Assembly (NCBI RefSeq): GCF_962719845.1
Contig: NZ_CAUIYF010000005.1
Location: 62,001-126,000, forward strand
DNA length: 64,000 bases
Direction of reading: 5' to 3'
Source: Neisseria uirgultaei
GTDB lineage: Bacteria; Pseudomonadota; Gammaproteobacteria; Burkholderiales; Neisseriaceae
The first letter of the stretch is position 1. The number at the start of each line of letters is the position of its first letter. The notes under the pieces are model-generated. The model was given only the letters and a program-made list of their open reading frames with translations. It ran no database searches and was not told the DNA's origin. Both the position numbers and the translations under genes were made by a program. Below are positions 52,912 to 62,430 of the stretch, in pieces.

Positions 52912-54158
52912 CCAAACTGACACGAAGACAAATCATCCGCCGCACCGTCGGCACACTGTTCGCCCTGACCCCTATCGCATCCGCCGTTGCCAAAACCGTA
53001 CGCGCACCACAATTCACCGCCGCACGGATATGGCCGTCCCACACCTACACCCGCCTGACGCTGGAAAGCACCGCCGCGCTCAAATACCAGCACTTCGCGC
53101 TCGACAACCCGGGCAGGCTGGTCGTCGATATACAAAACGCAAACATCAATACCGTATTGCACGGACTGTCTCAGAAGGTTATGGCGGACGACCCCTTTAT
53201 CCGCAGCATACGCGCGGGTCAGAACACGCCGACCACCGTCCGCCTCGTCATCGACCTGAAACAATCCTCACGCGCACAAGTCTTTTCCCTCCCCCCTGTC
53301 AGCGGTTTTAAAAACCGCCTCGTTATCGACCTCTATCCGCACGGAATGGATCCCGACGATCCGATGATGGCACTGCTTAACGGCAGCCTGAACAAAACTC
53401 ATCGCGGCTCCCCTGAAGCCGACCTCGCTCAAAACACTCCCGCACAAACCGAACGTGGCAAAAACGGGCGCAGACCCGTCATTATGATCGACCCCGGACA
53501 CGGCGGCGAAGACCCCGGCGCCGTCAGCTCGGGCGGTTTGCAGGAAAAACACGTCGTCCTCTCCATCGCCCGTGAAACCAAAAAACAATTAGAAGCCTTG
53601 GGTTATAACGTCTTTATGACGCGCAACGAAGACGTGTTCATCCCCTTGGGCGTGCGTGTTGCCAAAGGGCGCGCACGGCGGGCGGACGTATTTGTCTCCA
53701 TCCACGCCGACGCCTTCACCAGCCCCTCCGCGCGCGGCACAGGGGTTTATATGTTGAACACCAAAGGCGCAACCAGCTCTGCCGCCAAATTCTTGGAACA
53801 AACCCAAAATAATGCCGACGCGGTCGGCGGCGTACCGACCAGCGGCAACCGCAATGTCGATACCGCCCTGCTCGACATGACGCAAACCGCCACACTGCGC
53901 GACAGCCGCAAACTCGGCAACCTGGTGCTTGAAGAATTGGGCAGGCTCAACCACTTGCACAAAGGCAGGGTGGACGAAGCCAATTTCGCCGTTTTGCGCG
54001 CACCCGATATGCCGTCTATCCTGGTCGAAACCGCCTTCCTGTCCAACCCTGCCGAAGAGAAGCTGCTGGGTAGCGAATCCTTCCGCAGGCAGTGCGCCCA
54101 ATCCATTGCCTCAGGTGTCCAACGCTACATCAACACTTCCGTATTGAAGCGGGGTTGA
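52908..54158 (+). CDS. amiC: N-acetylmuramoyl-L-alanine amidase AmiC
   Basis: 416 aa. The twin-arginine-type leader (Arg-Arg-Gln-Ile-Ile-Arg-Arg) suggests Tat export, as for E. coli AmiA and AmiC. AMIN domain (about 35-140) targets the septum. The Amidase_3 zinc domain (about 185-410) has Ile-Asp-Pro-Gly-His-Gly-Gly-Glu-Asp-Pro-Gly, the Glu in Gln-Glu-Lys-His-Val, His in Ser-Ile-His-Ala-Asp-Ala and Glu in Val-Glu-Thr-Ala-Phe. It splits daughter cells by cutting peptidoglycan side chains. Confidence 0.94.
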   Translation: MTKLTRRQIIRRTVGTLFALTPIASAVAKTVRAPQFTAARIWPSHTYTRLTLESTAALKYQHFALDNPGRLVVDIQNANINTVLHGLSQKVMADDPFIRSIRAGQNTPTTVRLVIDLKQSSRAQVFSLPPVSGFKNRLVIDLYPHGMDPDDPMMALLNGSLNKTHRGSPEADLAQNTPAQTERGKNGRRPVIMIDPGHGGEDPGAVSSGGLQEKHVVLSIARETKKQLEALGYNVFMTRNEDVFIPLGVRVAKGRARRADVFVSIHADAFTSPSARGTGVYMLNTKGATSSAAKFLEQTQNNADAVGGVPTSGNRNVDTALLDMTQTATLRDSRKLGNLVLEELGRLNHLHKGRVDEANFAVLRAPDMPSILVETAFLSNPAEEKLLGSESFRRQCAQSIASGVQRYINTSVLKRG

Positions 54159-54236
54159 TTGAAAAGGCGGTGTTTCAAAATATAGTTGCCGGATAAAGGC
54201 AGGCATAAACCTACTTCCGCCCCAAACCGCGTTTTT

Positions 54237-55058
54237 ATGATGAAAGGTATGGATAAATTGAGATACCAACAGGATTTTTTAAATATCCGCCCCATTTTTA
54301 CAGCCGGCGAACAAGAATACCTGACCGGATTGTCCGATCGGCTTCCTTTATCTGTTTTAACGGACTCCGTGCGTAATATTGAAGAAATCGGTATCGATTT
54401 TGTGTACAGTTCTGCCAAATTGGAAGGAAACACTTATAATCAATACGATACGCAGGCATTGCTTAAACTCGGGCAAACCGCAGGCGGGAAGTTATATTCG
54501 GATGCCGTAATGTTAATCAACCTGAGGGAAAGTTACCGGCACCTGCTGTCCGGTTTAGACAGCCCCGAGCCGTTTGACTGGTTGGATTTCTTAAAAACCA
54601 CCCACAGCCTAATTTCCGAAAACTTACTGGAAAAAGGCTCCGGCGGCGTAGTCCGCCGCGACAGCGTTACTATAAGCGGGACAGACTACACGCCTTTATC
54701 TAACCCGCAAAGTTTGGATACGGAATTAAAATGGTTGCTTCAAGAAGCCCCAAAAATAGAAAATCCTTTCGACCGTGCCGTTTATCTCCATAATAATTTG
54801 GCGTATCTCCAATATTTTAAGGACTGCAATAAACGTACTGCCAGAAACTGTATGACCTTGTCGCTGATGCGCTCCGGTTTTTTTCCTTGCGTATTCGCCC
54901 CCGACAGTTATCCCGCCTATGCCGAGGCTGTCGTAGCCTATTACGAAACCGGCAATTACGGTTTATTCAAGAAATATTTTATTTCGGCATACGAAAATAC
55001 CGTAAATAAGTACGCCCCCCAGCCTGATATGGATATTTTCCGTAATTTCTCCCTTTAA
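54237..55058 (+). CDS. Fic/DOC-family protein with degenerate active site
   Basis: 273 aa; the start could also be 54249, which has AAGG just before it. An N-terminal helix carries Ser-Ala-Lys-Leu-Glu-Gly-Asn, the class II Fic inhibitory motif ([S/T]xxxE[G/N]). The core motif reads Gln-Tyr-Phe-Lys-Asp-Cys-Asn-Lys-Arg-Thr-Ala-Arg where HxFx(D/E)xN(G/K)R is expected, so the catalytic His is Gln (CAA at 54810-54812) while Phe, Asp, Asn and Arg are kept. AMPylation by the usual mechanism is unlikely. It stands alone between amiC and the RlmL-type gene. Confidence 0.85.
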   Translation: MMKGMDKLRYQQDFLNIRPIFTAGEQEYLTGLSDRLPLSVLTDSVRNIEEIGIDFVYSSAKLEGNTYNQYDTQALLKLGQTAGGKLYSDAVMLINLRESYRHLLSGLDSPEPFDWLDFLKTTHSLISENLLEKGSGGVVRRDSVTISGTDYTPLSNPQSLDTELKWLLQEAPKIENPFDRAVYLHNNLAYLQYFKDCNKRTARNCMTLSLMRSGFFPCVFAPDSYPAYAEAVVAYYETGNYGLFKKYFISAYENTVNKYAPQPDMDIFRNFSL

Positions 55059-55157
55059 TTCCAAGGGATTGTTATCCGTATCTTCCGCACGCGGCAAATG
55101 CGGCGGCAAAGTGGACACGCCCCTCCCTTACCTTCGGTTAATATCGGCCGGATATTA

Positions 55158-55194
55158 AAAAATGCCGTCTGAACATTTTTCAGACGGCATTTTT
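55158..55194. terminator. Inverted DUS terminator
   Basis: AAAAATGCCGTCTGAA ... TTCAGACGGCATTTTT between the convergent Fic and methyltransferase genes. Confidence 0.88.
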
Positions 55195-55205
55195 GTACAC
55201 TTTCC

Positions 55206-56348
55206 TCAACGGTTCGATCCCTGCACCATATCAATCAGAAACAGGCGGCAGTCGATGTTGCCGTTATAAAGCGGGATTTTGCGTTTTGGCGACAGGCGCA
55301 TGAATTTGGGCATTTCCCTGTCGCCGGTAAACATGCCGACCCGCCAGCCGGCATAGTGTTTTTTCAACCACGTCCCCAACTGCGGATACAGTGCCTGCAA
55401 AGCGCAGACTTCCTCAAGGCGCACGCCGTAGGGCGGATTGGACACCATGATGCCGTTTTCGCCGTTCGGACGGACGGATTGCGCGTCGGCAACGCTGAAG
55501 GAAACAATGTCGTCCGCTCCGGCATTGTGTGCGTTGTCCAATGCCGTCTGAACGATGCGGCGGTCGTTGTCGCTGCCTGCAATCGGGGCGCGGACGGGGC
55601 GAGTTTGCGCTTCGGCGCGGCGGCGCAAATCCGCCCACAGCGTTTTATCGAAATTTTGCAGTTTCTCAAAACCGAAACGGCGCATCATACCCGGCGCGCG
55701 GCCGGTGGCAATCCAAGCGGCTTCGATAGCAATCGTGCCGCTGCCGCAAAACGGGTCTTGAAACGGCTGCGTGCCGTCGTAACCTGCCGAGAGCAGCAGT
55801 CCGGCTGCAAGGTTTTCGCGCAGCGGGGCTTCGCCGGTATCCAGGCGGTAGCCGCGTTTGAACAGGGCTTCGCCCGAAGTGTCGATGAAGATTTCGACAT
55901 TGCGTTCGTTCAAAAAGGCGTGGATGCGGACATCGGGCGCGGCTTTGTCCACGCTCGGACGTGCGTCGTAAATGTCGCGGAAAGCGTCGCAGACGGCATC
56001 TTTGACGGTCAAACCGACAAATTGGAGGCTTTTGACGTTGGCGCGCTTTGCCTCGACTTTGACTTTGAACGTCTGCTGCAAGGTAAACCAGTTGAACCAG
56101 TTGATGTTTTTGGCAAGTTTGTAGATGTCGCGCTCATTGCGGTATGTGCCTTTGATCAGGCGCAGCAGGATGCGGCCGGCGGTGCGCGAGTGCAGGTTGG
56201 CGGCGTAAACCTGTTCCAATCCGCCCCGGCAGGAAACGCCGCCGTCAAACGCTTGGACATCGGTACAGCCGAGGCTTCCGAGTTCTTGCGATAAAACGGT
56301 TTCCAAGCCGCGCGGGCAGGTGGCGAAAAGTGTATATAAAGTATTCAT
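55206..56348 (-). CDS. THUMP-domain RNA methyltransferase (RlmL-like)
   Basis: 380 aa. THUMP domain (about 60-160), then an N6/N2-type Rossmann methyltransferase with Asp-Pro-Phe-Cys-Gly-Ser-Gly-Thr (SAM) and Asn-Pro-Pro-Tyr-Gly (catalytic). Corresponds to the N-terminal half of E. coli RlmKL (m2G2445 of 23S rRNA). No RlmK half follows, so that activity must be absent or encoded elsewhere. Confidence 0.9.
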   Translation of the reverse strand: MNTLYTLFATCPRGLETVLSQELGSLGCTDVQAFDGGVSCRGGLEQVYAANLHSRTAGRILLRLIKGTYRNERDIYKLAKNINWFNWFTLQQTFKVKVEAKRANVKSLQFVGLTVKDAVCDAFRDIYDARPSVDKAAPDVRIHAFLNERNVEIFIDTSGEALFKRGYRLDTGEAPLRENLAAGLLLSAGYDGTQPFQDPFCGSGTIAIEAAWIATGRAPGMMRRFGFEKLQNFDKTLWADLRRRAEAQTRPVRAPIAGSDNDRRIVQTALDNAHNAGADDIVSFSVADAQSVRPNGENGIMVSNPPYGVRLEEVCALQALYPQLGTWLKKHYAGWRVGMFTGDREMPKFMRLSPKRKIPLYNGNIDCRLFLIDMVQGSNR

Positions 56349-56396
56349 AGCGTGTCCTTTCCGGACGGATGTTCCGGCAATGGCGGATTGAAAGGT

Positions 56397-56819
56397 TTAT
56401 TCGGCGGTAAATGCCGTCTGAAATGTCCGGCTGCCGATTGTAATGTCCGCCGTAAAATCGCGCCTGCCTTCGACACAGACGGGCAGGCGGATGCGTACTG
56501 CCTGCCAATTCCCCGACGATTGCCGCTCAAACATATAGCGGTTGAAACCCATATCCATATTTTTCATACTGAAGCTGATGCTGACCTGTTCCGTGCCGGC
56601 AGGCGCGTGTTCGATATAAATATCAAACGGTTTTTTGGTTGAAACGGCGGCGGCGCGGACACGGCTTCCGTCCGGCAGCGTGCAACCTTCGGTCAAATCG
56701 CATTGCACCTCCGCAACTTGCGGCTGCTGCGCCTGCCACCATTGCAACAACACGAGCTTGAAGGCGGCAAAGGCAATCAGCAGCAGTGCGGCAAACAGCA
56801 GTTTGCGGTTTTTAGCCAT
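56397..56819 (-). CDS. Membrane-anchored periplasmic protein, unknown
   Basis: 140 aa from the ATG at 56819. One N-terminal hydrophobic segment (residues 7-26), then a periplasmic beta-rich domain with Asp-Leu-Thr-Glu-Gly-Cys-Thr-Leu-Pro-Asp-Gly and Met-Asn-Met-Gly-style repeats (Lys-Asn-Met-Asp-Met-Gly-Phe-Asn-Arg-Tyr), reminiscent of small copper- or cytochrome-related periplasmic domains. This is weak. The start overlaps the Nudix gene by 8 bp. Confidence 0.7.
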   Translation of the reverse strand: MAKNRKLLFAALLLIAFAAFKLVLLQWWQAQQPQVAEVQCDLTEGCTLPDGSRVRAAAVSTKKPFDIYIEHAPAGTEQVSISFSMKNMDMGFNRYMFERQSSGNWQAVRIRLPVCVEGRRDFTADITIGSRTFQTAFTAE

Positions 56820-57621
56820 TTCCGTTCCCCATTTTTTCATCGGCCAACACAGCGTGTGCGCCCGCCGCCAGCCATTGCCCGCCGTAATGCGATGCCGTCT
56901 GAACGTCGGCGGCAACGACCAGCGGCACGGATACGCCGTGCTTCAACACTTCGTCCACCGCTGCGGCTTGTGCGGCATTACCGACCCGCCACACGGCCAC
57001 ATCCGCGCCCTTTTCCTGCGCCTGCCGCCATTGTTCGCGGGTCTGCACCATCATCCACACGCTGTCGGCGTGTTCGGGTCTGTCCTGCCATTGCGCCGCC
57101 TCCATCAAAACGTTCGCACCGCTTCCCTCTGCCGAACCCAAAGGCAGGACGCGGTACGCGCCCATACTGTTTTCTCCGTACAAACCCGTTTTCAGGCTGC
57201 CGTACAAACGGCGCGGGACGGACAACGAACGCAAAAGCGCGCCGTTGGCGGGCAGCATGGGGGCAACGGTAAAATCGCCCGCCTTCTGCCAAGACCATTT
57301 CTGTCCTTCGCGCGATTGCGGTTCGCCCATCCATTGGTCGGGGTTTACCCATAGGAATTTCAGGCAGACATGCGCATGCTCGTAGGAATGGATTTTGGTC
57401 AGCCAAGGCGTGGCGGCGAGGATGCGGATGCTGAGTTCTTCTTCAAACTCGCGTTGCAGGGCTTGGAAGTCGGTTTCGCCCGCTTCGACCTTGCCGCCGG
57501 CAAATTCCCAATATCCGGCATAGGGCTTGCCTTCGGGGCGGGAACTGAGCAGGTAGTCGCCGTCCCGGTTGAGCAGGATGCCGGCAACGACGCGGATAAG
57601 GGGTCGGGTGTCTTGGGTCAT
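56812..57621 (-). CDS. MutT-type Nudix hydrolase fused to a ThiE-like domain
   Basis: 269 aa. Nudix box Gly-Gly-Lys-Val-Glu-Ala-Gly-Glu-Thr ... Arg-Glu-Phe-Glu-Glu-Glu-Leu (about 42-64) as in MutT, which removes 8-oxo-dGTP. The C-terminal 125 residues resemble a truncated thiamine-phosphate-synthase TIM barrel (Gly-Ala-Asp-Val-Ala, Val-Pro-Leu-Val-Val-Ala-Ala-Asp), a known fusion in proteobacteria. Thiamine activity is not expected. Confidence 0.85.
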   Translation of the reverse strand: MTQDTRPLIRVVAGILLNRDGDYLLSSRPEGKPYAGYWEFAGGKVEAGETDFQALQREFEEELSIRILAATPWLTKIHSYEHAHVCLKFLWVNPDQWMGEPQSREGQKWSWQKAGDFTVAPMLPANGALLRSLSVPRRLYGSLKTGLYGENSMGAYRVLPLGSAEGSGANVLMEAAQWQDRPEHADSVWMMVQTREQWRQAQEKGADVAVWRVGNAAQAAAVDEVLKHGVSVPLVVAADVQTASHYGGQWLAAGAHAVLADEKMGNGNG

Positions 57622-57702
57622 GGCGGGTATGCGGTTGGTCGGTCGGAGTGCAAATGAAGGACGGGCAATGCCGTCAACGGGTTTGCCGCATTTCAGACGG
57701 CA

Positions 57703-58080
57703 TTATTTTTCGGCAACGGCAAACGCCAACACGGTATCGCCTTCGTCCGCCATACTCAGGCTGACGCGGCTGATACCTTGTTCTTCCAGCCATTCTGACA
57801 GGACGGGGGCATAGAAAAATTCGGGTTTGCCCAATGCGTCGTGCCCGATGCCGATGTTGCGGAAGGAAACTGCGCCGCGTATGCCCGTGCCGACGGCTTT
57901 GGCAAAGGCTTCTTTGGCGGCAAAGCGTTTGGCAAGATAGTTGACGGGTTTGCCCGCCTGAGGAAATTCAAGCAGCTCTTCGGGAGTGAGGATGCGCCCG
58001 GCAAACGCCTGTCCGAATTTTTTGTTTAAGCGGATGATGCGCTTGAGGGAAACGATGTCTGTACCAATGCCGTAAATCAT
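57703..58080 (-). CDS. acpS: Holo-[acyl-carrier-protein] synthase
   Basis: 125 aa from the ATG at 58080. Ile-Tyr-Gly-Ile-Gly-Thr-Asp-Ile-Val with the Mg-binding Asp, and Phe-Ala-Ala-Lys-Glu-Ala-Phe-Ala-Lys-Ala with the Glu. Transfers phosphopantetheine to acyl carrier protein. It is directly downstream of pdxJ on the same strand (49-bp gap), the common pdxJ-acpS pair. Confidence 0.95.
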   Translation of the reverse strand: MIYGIGTDIVSLKRIIRLNKKFGQAFAGRILTPEELLEFPQAGKPVNYLAKRFAAKEAFAKAVGTGIRGAVSFRNIGIGHDALGKPEFFYAPVLSEWLEEQGISRVSLSMADEGDTVLAFAVAEK

Positions 58081-58129
58081 ATTTGCGCTCCTTTGTCGTG
58101 AAATGCCGTCTGAAACGGTTTGCCTGCCC

Positions 58130-58858
58130 TTACGGCAGCATTCTTGCACGGAACATGGTTTCTTTCATCTGGCGCACGGCCTCGGGCAATCCGAGGAAAA
58201 GTGCCTGCGAAATCAGCGAATGTCCGATGTTCAGCTCGCGGATGGCGAGAATTTGGGCGATGGGGGTAACGTTGTGTATGGTCAGTCCGTGTCCGGCGTT
58301 GACGACCAAGCCCAAATCGCTGGCAAAATGCGCGCCGTTTTGCAGACGCTCGAATTGTTTGATTTGTTCGGCGTGGCTGCGTGCATCGGCGTATGCGCCG
58401 GTGTGCAGCTCGATAACGGGTGCGCCGACATCATGGGCGGCTTGGATTTGCTCGTTGTCGGCATCGATAAAGAGCGAGACTCGGATGCCCGCGTCGGTCA
58501 GGATTTTGGTGAACTCGGCAATTTTTTCTTGTTGCGCCAATACGTCCAAGCCGCCTTCAGTCGTGATTTCCTGACGTTTCTCAGGCACGATGCACACGTC
58601 TTGCGGCATGACTTTGAGTGCGTTTCCCAACATTTCTTCAGTCAGTGCCATTTCAAGGTTCAGGCGCGTGCGGATGGCGTTTTTGACGGCGAACACGTCC
58701 GCGTCTTTGATGTGGCGGCGGTCTTCGCGCAGGTGCATGGTAATCAAATCCGCACCGTGCGTTTCCGCGACCAATGCCGCTTCCACAGGGCTGGGATAGG
58801 TCGTGCCGCGGGCATTGCGGACGGTGGCGATGTGATCGATGTTGACACCTAAAAGCAT
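58130..58858 (-). CDS. pdxJ: Pyridoxine 5'-phosphate synthase
   Basis: 242 aa from the ATG at 58858. TIM barrel with [23 protein letters not shown] and Asn-Ala-Gly-His-Gly-Leu. Final step of the DXP-dependent vitamin B6 route. Part of a recO-pdxJ-acpS run. Confidence 0.96.
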   Translation of the reverse strand: MLLGVNIDHIATVRNARGTTYPSPVEAALVAETHGADLITMHLREDRRHIKDADVFAVKNAIRTRLNLEMALTEEMLGNALKVMPQDVCIVPEKRQEITTEGGLDVLAQQEKIAEFTKILTDAGIRVSLFIDADNEQIQAAHDVGAPVIELHTGAYADARSHAEQIKQFERLQNGAHFASDLGLVVNAGHGLTIHNVTPIAQILAIRELNIGHSLISQALFLGLPEAVRQMKETMFRARMLP

Positions 58859-58918
58859 GATGTTTCCTTTCCTCTTCGATTTTTTATTTTGCAACATACC
58901 GGTACGCTGCGTCGGCAC

Positions 58919-59659
58919 CTATGTTGCACGACGGTCAAACTGCCGTATCTGTTCCAACACCTGCCTCGACTTCACCCCTTCAGGAAGCAGGCTGCCTGTC
59001 AGCAGCCGTGTGATTTTCAGGGCATCCTGAAGGCTTTGCGCACTGCCGAAACTGCCCGTCTGCAAATCAATCAGGCTCTGCCCGTCGGCAATAATGACGG
59101 TTTCAGACGGCAAAACACATTCCCTGCCTACGGGCATGACTGCTTCTTCCGGTCTGATACAGTATCTGGCGGAGGACTGGATTTCCCTGCCCTCTCCGTC
59201 CGTATGCAAATCGGGGGCGACGCCTAAGGCCGTCAGCAGCTTCCACTCGAAGCGGCGCAAATCGCCAACATGGTCTGCTTCGCAGCAGACTGCCTTCATC
59301 ACTTCAGCCAATGCATCGTATAACTCAGGCATCGGATCTTCGCGCGCGGTCAGTTTCAACACCAGCTCGTTCACATACAACCCGCCAAACAACGACCTGC
59401 CCTGCGGCTGCCGCCAACCGCCGACCCATTCGGCGCGGTGAAGGGTTTTGAGTTCCTGACTGCCGTACCACGACACGCTGACAGGGACGAACGGAACCAA
59501 TACGCCGCGCAGCTCGCTCTGCCGTTTGCGCGCGCTCCGCGCCAGCAAAGCCACACGCCCGTAACGGCGGCTGAATGCTTCAACCCACAGGCTGCTTTCG
59601 CGCCAAGGCGAAGATGCCAGCATAAAAACGGGTTCGTGGTTGACTCGGTATTCGGACAT
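58919..59659 (-). CDS. recO: DNA repair protein RecO
   Basis: 246 aa. N-terminal OB fold and C-terminal helical domain (Gly-Asp-Leu-Arg-Arg-Phe-Glu-Trp-Lys-Leu-Leu). Loads RecA with RecR on SSB-coated DNA. Zinc Cys positions seen in some RecO are largely absent, as in other proteobacteria. An in-frame DUS lies near 59100. Confidence 0.9.
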   Translation of the reverse strand: MSEYRVNHEPVFMLASSPWRESSLWVEAFSRRYGRVALLARSARKRQSELRGVLVPFVPVSVSWYGSQELKTLHRAEWVGGWRQPQGRSLFGGLYVNELVLKLTAREDPMPELYDALAEVMKAVCCEADHVGDLRRFEWKLLTALGVAPDLHTDGEGREIQSSARYCIRPEEAVMPVGRECVLPSETVIIADGQSLIDLQTGSFGSAQSLQDALKITRLLTGSLLPEGVKSRQVLEQIRQFDRRAT

Positions 59660-59695
59660 AATCGTTGGGGAAATGCCGTCTGAACGCTGCCGCGA

Positions 59696-60784
59696 CTACA
59701 AAACGGCAGTCGGATACGAACCGATGATTTTGACGAACGAAGCGCGCCTGCCCAACTGTTTTAATGCCGTCTGAACCTTGCCATCCGTGCGGTGTCCCTC
59801 GATATCGATAAAGAACAGGTATTCCCACAACGCCGCCTTTCCGGGACGGCTCTCAAACTTGGTCATGGAAATGCCTGATTCGGTCAGGGGTTGCAGCAGC
59901 GAGGCAACCGCGCCCGCCCGGTTGGGTGCGGAAACGACCAGCGAGGTTTTGTCGCTGCCGCCGACACCGGTTTCATGATGACCCATAACCAGGAAGCGCG
60001 TGGTGTTGTTCGTCTCATCCTCAATGCACTCGGCAACGGGGCTGAGTCCGTAAATTTCCGCCGCAGTACGCCCGGCAATGGCGGCAACCGTACCGTCGTC
60101 CGATTCGGCAACCAGCCGCGCAGCTTCGGCATTGCTGGAGACCGCCACCCTCTCGGCGTTGGGAAGGTGTCTTCCCAGCCAGTCGTTGCACTGCGCCAAC
60201 GCCTGTGCGTGCGAAAATACTTTGGTGATGCCTTCGGTACTGCTGCTGTTTTTACGCAGAAGGTTGTGGTGTATGCGCAAGACAACTTCGCCGCAAGCCT
60301 GCAATGCGGTAACGGCAAGCAGGTCTAACGTGCGGCCGACCGAGCCTTCGGTCGAATTTTCCACGGGGGCGACCAGATAATCCGCCTGACGCGTTTCAAC
60401 CTGTTTGAAGCAGTCGTCTATGGTCGGACACGCCATAGTGTGTGCGGCATGACCGAAATGCTTAATCGCCGCCTGTTGGGTAAACGTACCCTGCGGTCCC
60501 AGATAGGCGATGGTCAGCGGGCGTTCTACGGCGAGGCACTCGCTCATCACTTCCCTGAACAGGCGGGCGACGGATTCGTCGGGCAGCGGGCCTTTGTTCA
60601 AATCCTGAATACGGCGCAACACGGCGACTTCGCGTTCGGGGCGGTACACCGCGCCCGTGCCTTTCAGTTCGCCGATGGCGTGTGCGTGTTGCGCGCGTTC
60701 GTTGAGCAGGCGCAGGATTTCCGCATCGATGGTGTCGATGGCGTTGCGGTGGGGAAGGAGGAGTTCGTCGATGTGATGGGACAT
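59696..60784 (-). CDS. pheA: Chorismate mutase/prephenate dehydratase
   Basis: 362 aa from the ATG at 60784. Chorismate mutase helices (about 1-95), prephenate dehydratase (about 100-275) with Tyr-Leu-Gly-Pro-Gln-Gly-Thr-Phe and Val-Pro-Val-Glu-Asn-Ser-Thr-Glu-Gly, Thr-Arg-Phe-Leu-Val-Met, then an ACT domain with Glu-Ser-Arg-Pro. The bifunctional P-protein of phenylalanine synthesis. No leader-peptide attenuator is visible upstream. Confidence 0.95.
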   Translation of the reverse strand: MSHHIDELLLPHRNAIDTIDAEILRLLNERAQHAHAIGELKGTGAVYRPEREVAVLRRIQDLNKGPLPDESVARLFREVMSECLAVERPLTIAYLGPQGTFTQQAAIKHFGHAAHTMACPTIDDCFKQVETRQADYLVAPVENSTEGSVGRTLDLLAVTALQACGEVVLRIHHNLLRKNSSSTEGITKVFSHAQALAQCNDWLGRHLPNAERVAVSSNAEAARLVAESDDGTVAAIAGRTAAEIYGLSPVAECIEDETNNTTRFLVMGHHETGVGGSDKTSLVVSAPNRAGAVASLLQPLTESGISMTKFESRPGKAALWEYLFFIDIEGHRTDGKVQTALKQLGRRASFVKIIGSYPTAVL

Positions 60785-60824
60785 GATTTTGTCTGAATGG
60801 TAATTTATCGTGCATTCTAACATC

Positions 60825-60857
60825 AAATGCCGTCTGAAACGGTTTCAGACGGCATTT
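60825..60857 (-). terminator. Inverted DUS terminator after the Bcr-type gene
   Basis: AAATGCCGTCTGAAAC and its complement separated by 1 base, 4 bases past the stop. Confidence 0.85.
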
Positions 60858-60861
60858 TCCG

Positions 60862-62094
60862 TTAAAGGTATTCGCTTTGCCCGTTTTCTTTCCACGCACG
60901 ATGCGAGCAGAGCCACAGGAGCGCAATGCCGCAAGAGGTGGACGCAGTCATGGTTGCCGCCATCACGGTTGCCGAACCATCGTGCAAGAAGGTCGCCGCC
61001 ATACCCACCCCCGCGCCGATTAAAGATTGGAATACACCCAACACGGCGTTTGCGCTGCCGCCCTCTTCTTTGAAATAAGACATAAAGCATGCCTGCGTGT
61101 TCGCACCGACCAGACCCTGCGTACCGACGGAAAACATCACGCACGCAACCAGCAGCCAAAACGGGGGCAGCCCGAAAAACAGCACGGCGGCGAGTTGGGA
61201 CAGGTTGGCGGCAAATTGGACAACAATCCCCCACAGCAGGATGCTTTGCGGATGCGCGCCGGTTTTGAGCCGCCACGCGGTAATACGGTTGAAAAACATC
61301 ATTGTGATGATGTTGAGTGCAAACGCCCAAGCGTATTGATGCGGCGTAACGCGGTAAAGCTGCTGGTACACGAAGGACGATTCGGTCAAAAAAGCAAACA
61401 TCGAGCCAAAACTGAATGCTTGGAAAAACAGATAACCCATGGCGGCGCGTGTTTTCAAAACACGTTTGAACCGCCCAGCCACCAGCCCGAACACATCCCT
61501 GCCGATTTTGCCGCCGACGGCAGGCTTGGGCAGGAAATATTGCACCAAACCGAGCAACACCAGCGAATAAGCCGCCAAGAAAACGAAAATCGCCTGCCAG
61601 CCGCCCAAGCCCTGCAATACCGCGCCAACCATGGGCGCGACAAGCGGCACAATCATCAGGATAATGCCGATGAGGGCGAACATCTGGGCGGCTTTCCGCC
61701 CTGAATAATAATCGCGCACCATTGCGCCGACAATGACCACAGTCATGCCTGCGCCGAACGCCTGTACCGCACGCAGGTTAAGGAGCTGTTCGGCACTCGA
61801 AACAAATACGATGGCGGCAACGGCAAGGCAATATACAATCAAACCGGTCAGGGCGACGGGTTTGCGCCCTTTGATGTCGGACACCGAACCGCCGACCACC
61901 TGTCCGAACGCCGTGCCGAACATAAACAAACTCAGGCTCTGTTCGATGCGGTGGACATCCGCGTTCAGCGACTGCGCCATTTCGGGAATCGCGGGCAGGT
62001 AGGCATCGATGGAAAACGGCATCAGCGCGACCAGCATCGCCATCAAAACCGCCATCAGTTTTTCGTTCATCTCAGGATAATGGGCAGAAGGCAT
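60862..62094 (-). CDS. Bcr/CflA-family multidrug MFS exporter
   Basis: 410 aa from the ATG at 62094, chosen because GGACGAG precedes it; the ATG at 62070 (402 aa) is the alternative. Twelve membrane segments. Asp-Ala-Tyr-Leu-Pro-Ala-Ile-Pro in helix 1 and Gly-Gly-Ser-Val-Ser-Asp-Ile-Lys-Gly-Arg-Lys-Pro-Val (motif A) are typical of Bcr/CflA. Predicted to export bicyclomycin, chloramphenicol or amino-acid-like compounds. Confidence 0.88.
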   Translation of the reverse strand: MPSAHYPEMNEKLMAVLMAMLVALMPFSIDAYLPAIPEMAQSLNADVHRIEQSLSLFMFGTAFGQVVGGSVSDIKGRKPVALTGLIVYCLAVAAIVFVSSAEQLLNLRAVQAFGAGMTVVIVGAMVRDYYSGRKAAQMFALIGIILMIVPLVAPMVGAVLQGLGGWQAIFVFLAAYSLVLLGLVQYFLPKPAVGGKIGRDVFGLVAGRFKRVLKTRAAMGYLFFQAFSFGSMFAFLTESSFVYQQLYRVTPHQYAWAFALNIITMMFFNRITAWRLKTGAHPQSILLWGIVVQFAANLSQLAAVLFFGLPPFWLLVACVMFSVGTQGLVGANTQACFMSYFKEEGGSANAVLGVFQSLIGAGVGMAATFLHDGSATVMAATMTASTSCGIALLWLCSHRAWKENGQSEYL

Positions 62095-62226
62095 AAATTC
62101 TCGTCCGATTCGCAAACAAACCGCCCGGCGGCGGAAAACACAATACGCGGAAACGGAAAATTTTAACACACCGGCACAAACAGGCGGCAACAAAAGCCAC
62201 GGGCAAAACCGGACAGGCAGGAACGA

Positions 62227-62381
62227 TATAGTGGATTAACAAAAACCAGTACTGCGTTGCCTCGCCTTAGCTCAAAGAGAACGATTCTCTAAGGTGCTGA
62301 AGCACCAAGTGAATCGGTTCCGTACTATCTGTACTGTCTGCGGCTTCGTCGCCTTGTCCTAATTTTTGTTAATCTACTATA
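62227..62381. repeat. Correia element, full length (155 bp)
   Basis: TATAGTGGATTAAC start and GTTAATCTACTATA end (one change). It ends 38 bp before the TATAAT box of the porin promoter, in the 490-bp gene-free interval between the divergent exporter and porin genes. Confidence 0.92.
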
Positions 62382-62394
62382 AAAAAGCCGGAGG

Positions 62395-62424
62395 CGGACA
62401 AAGATTTGAAAAATATTGTATAAT
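62395..62424 (+). promoter_or_regulatory. Promoter of the Opa/NspA-like gene
   Basis: TATAAT at 62419-62424 with CGGACA 18 bases upstream (4 of 6 matches to the -35 consensus). Transcription would start just before the 12-bp repeat tract, placing the whole tract in the leader. Confidence 0.65.
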
Positions 62425-62430
62425 GGAATG

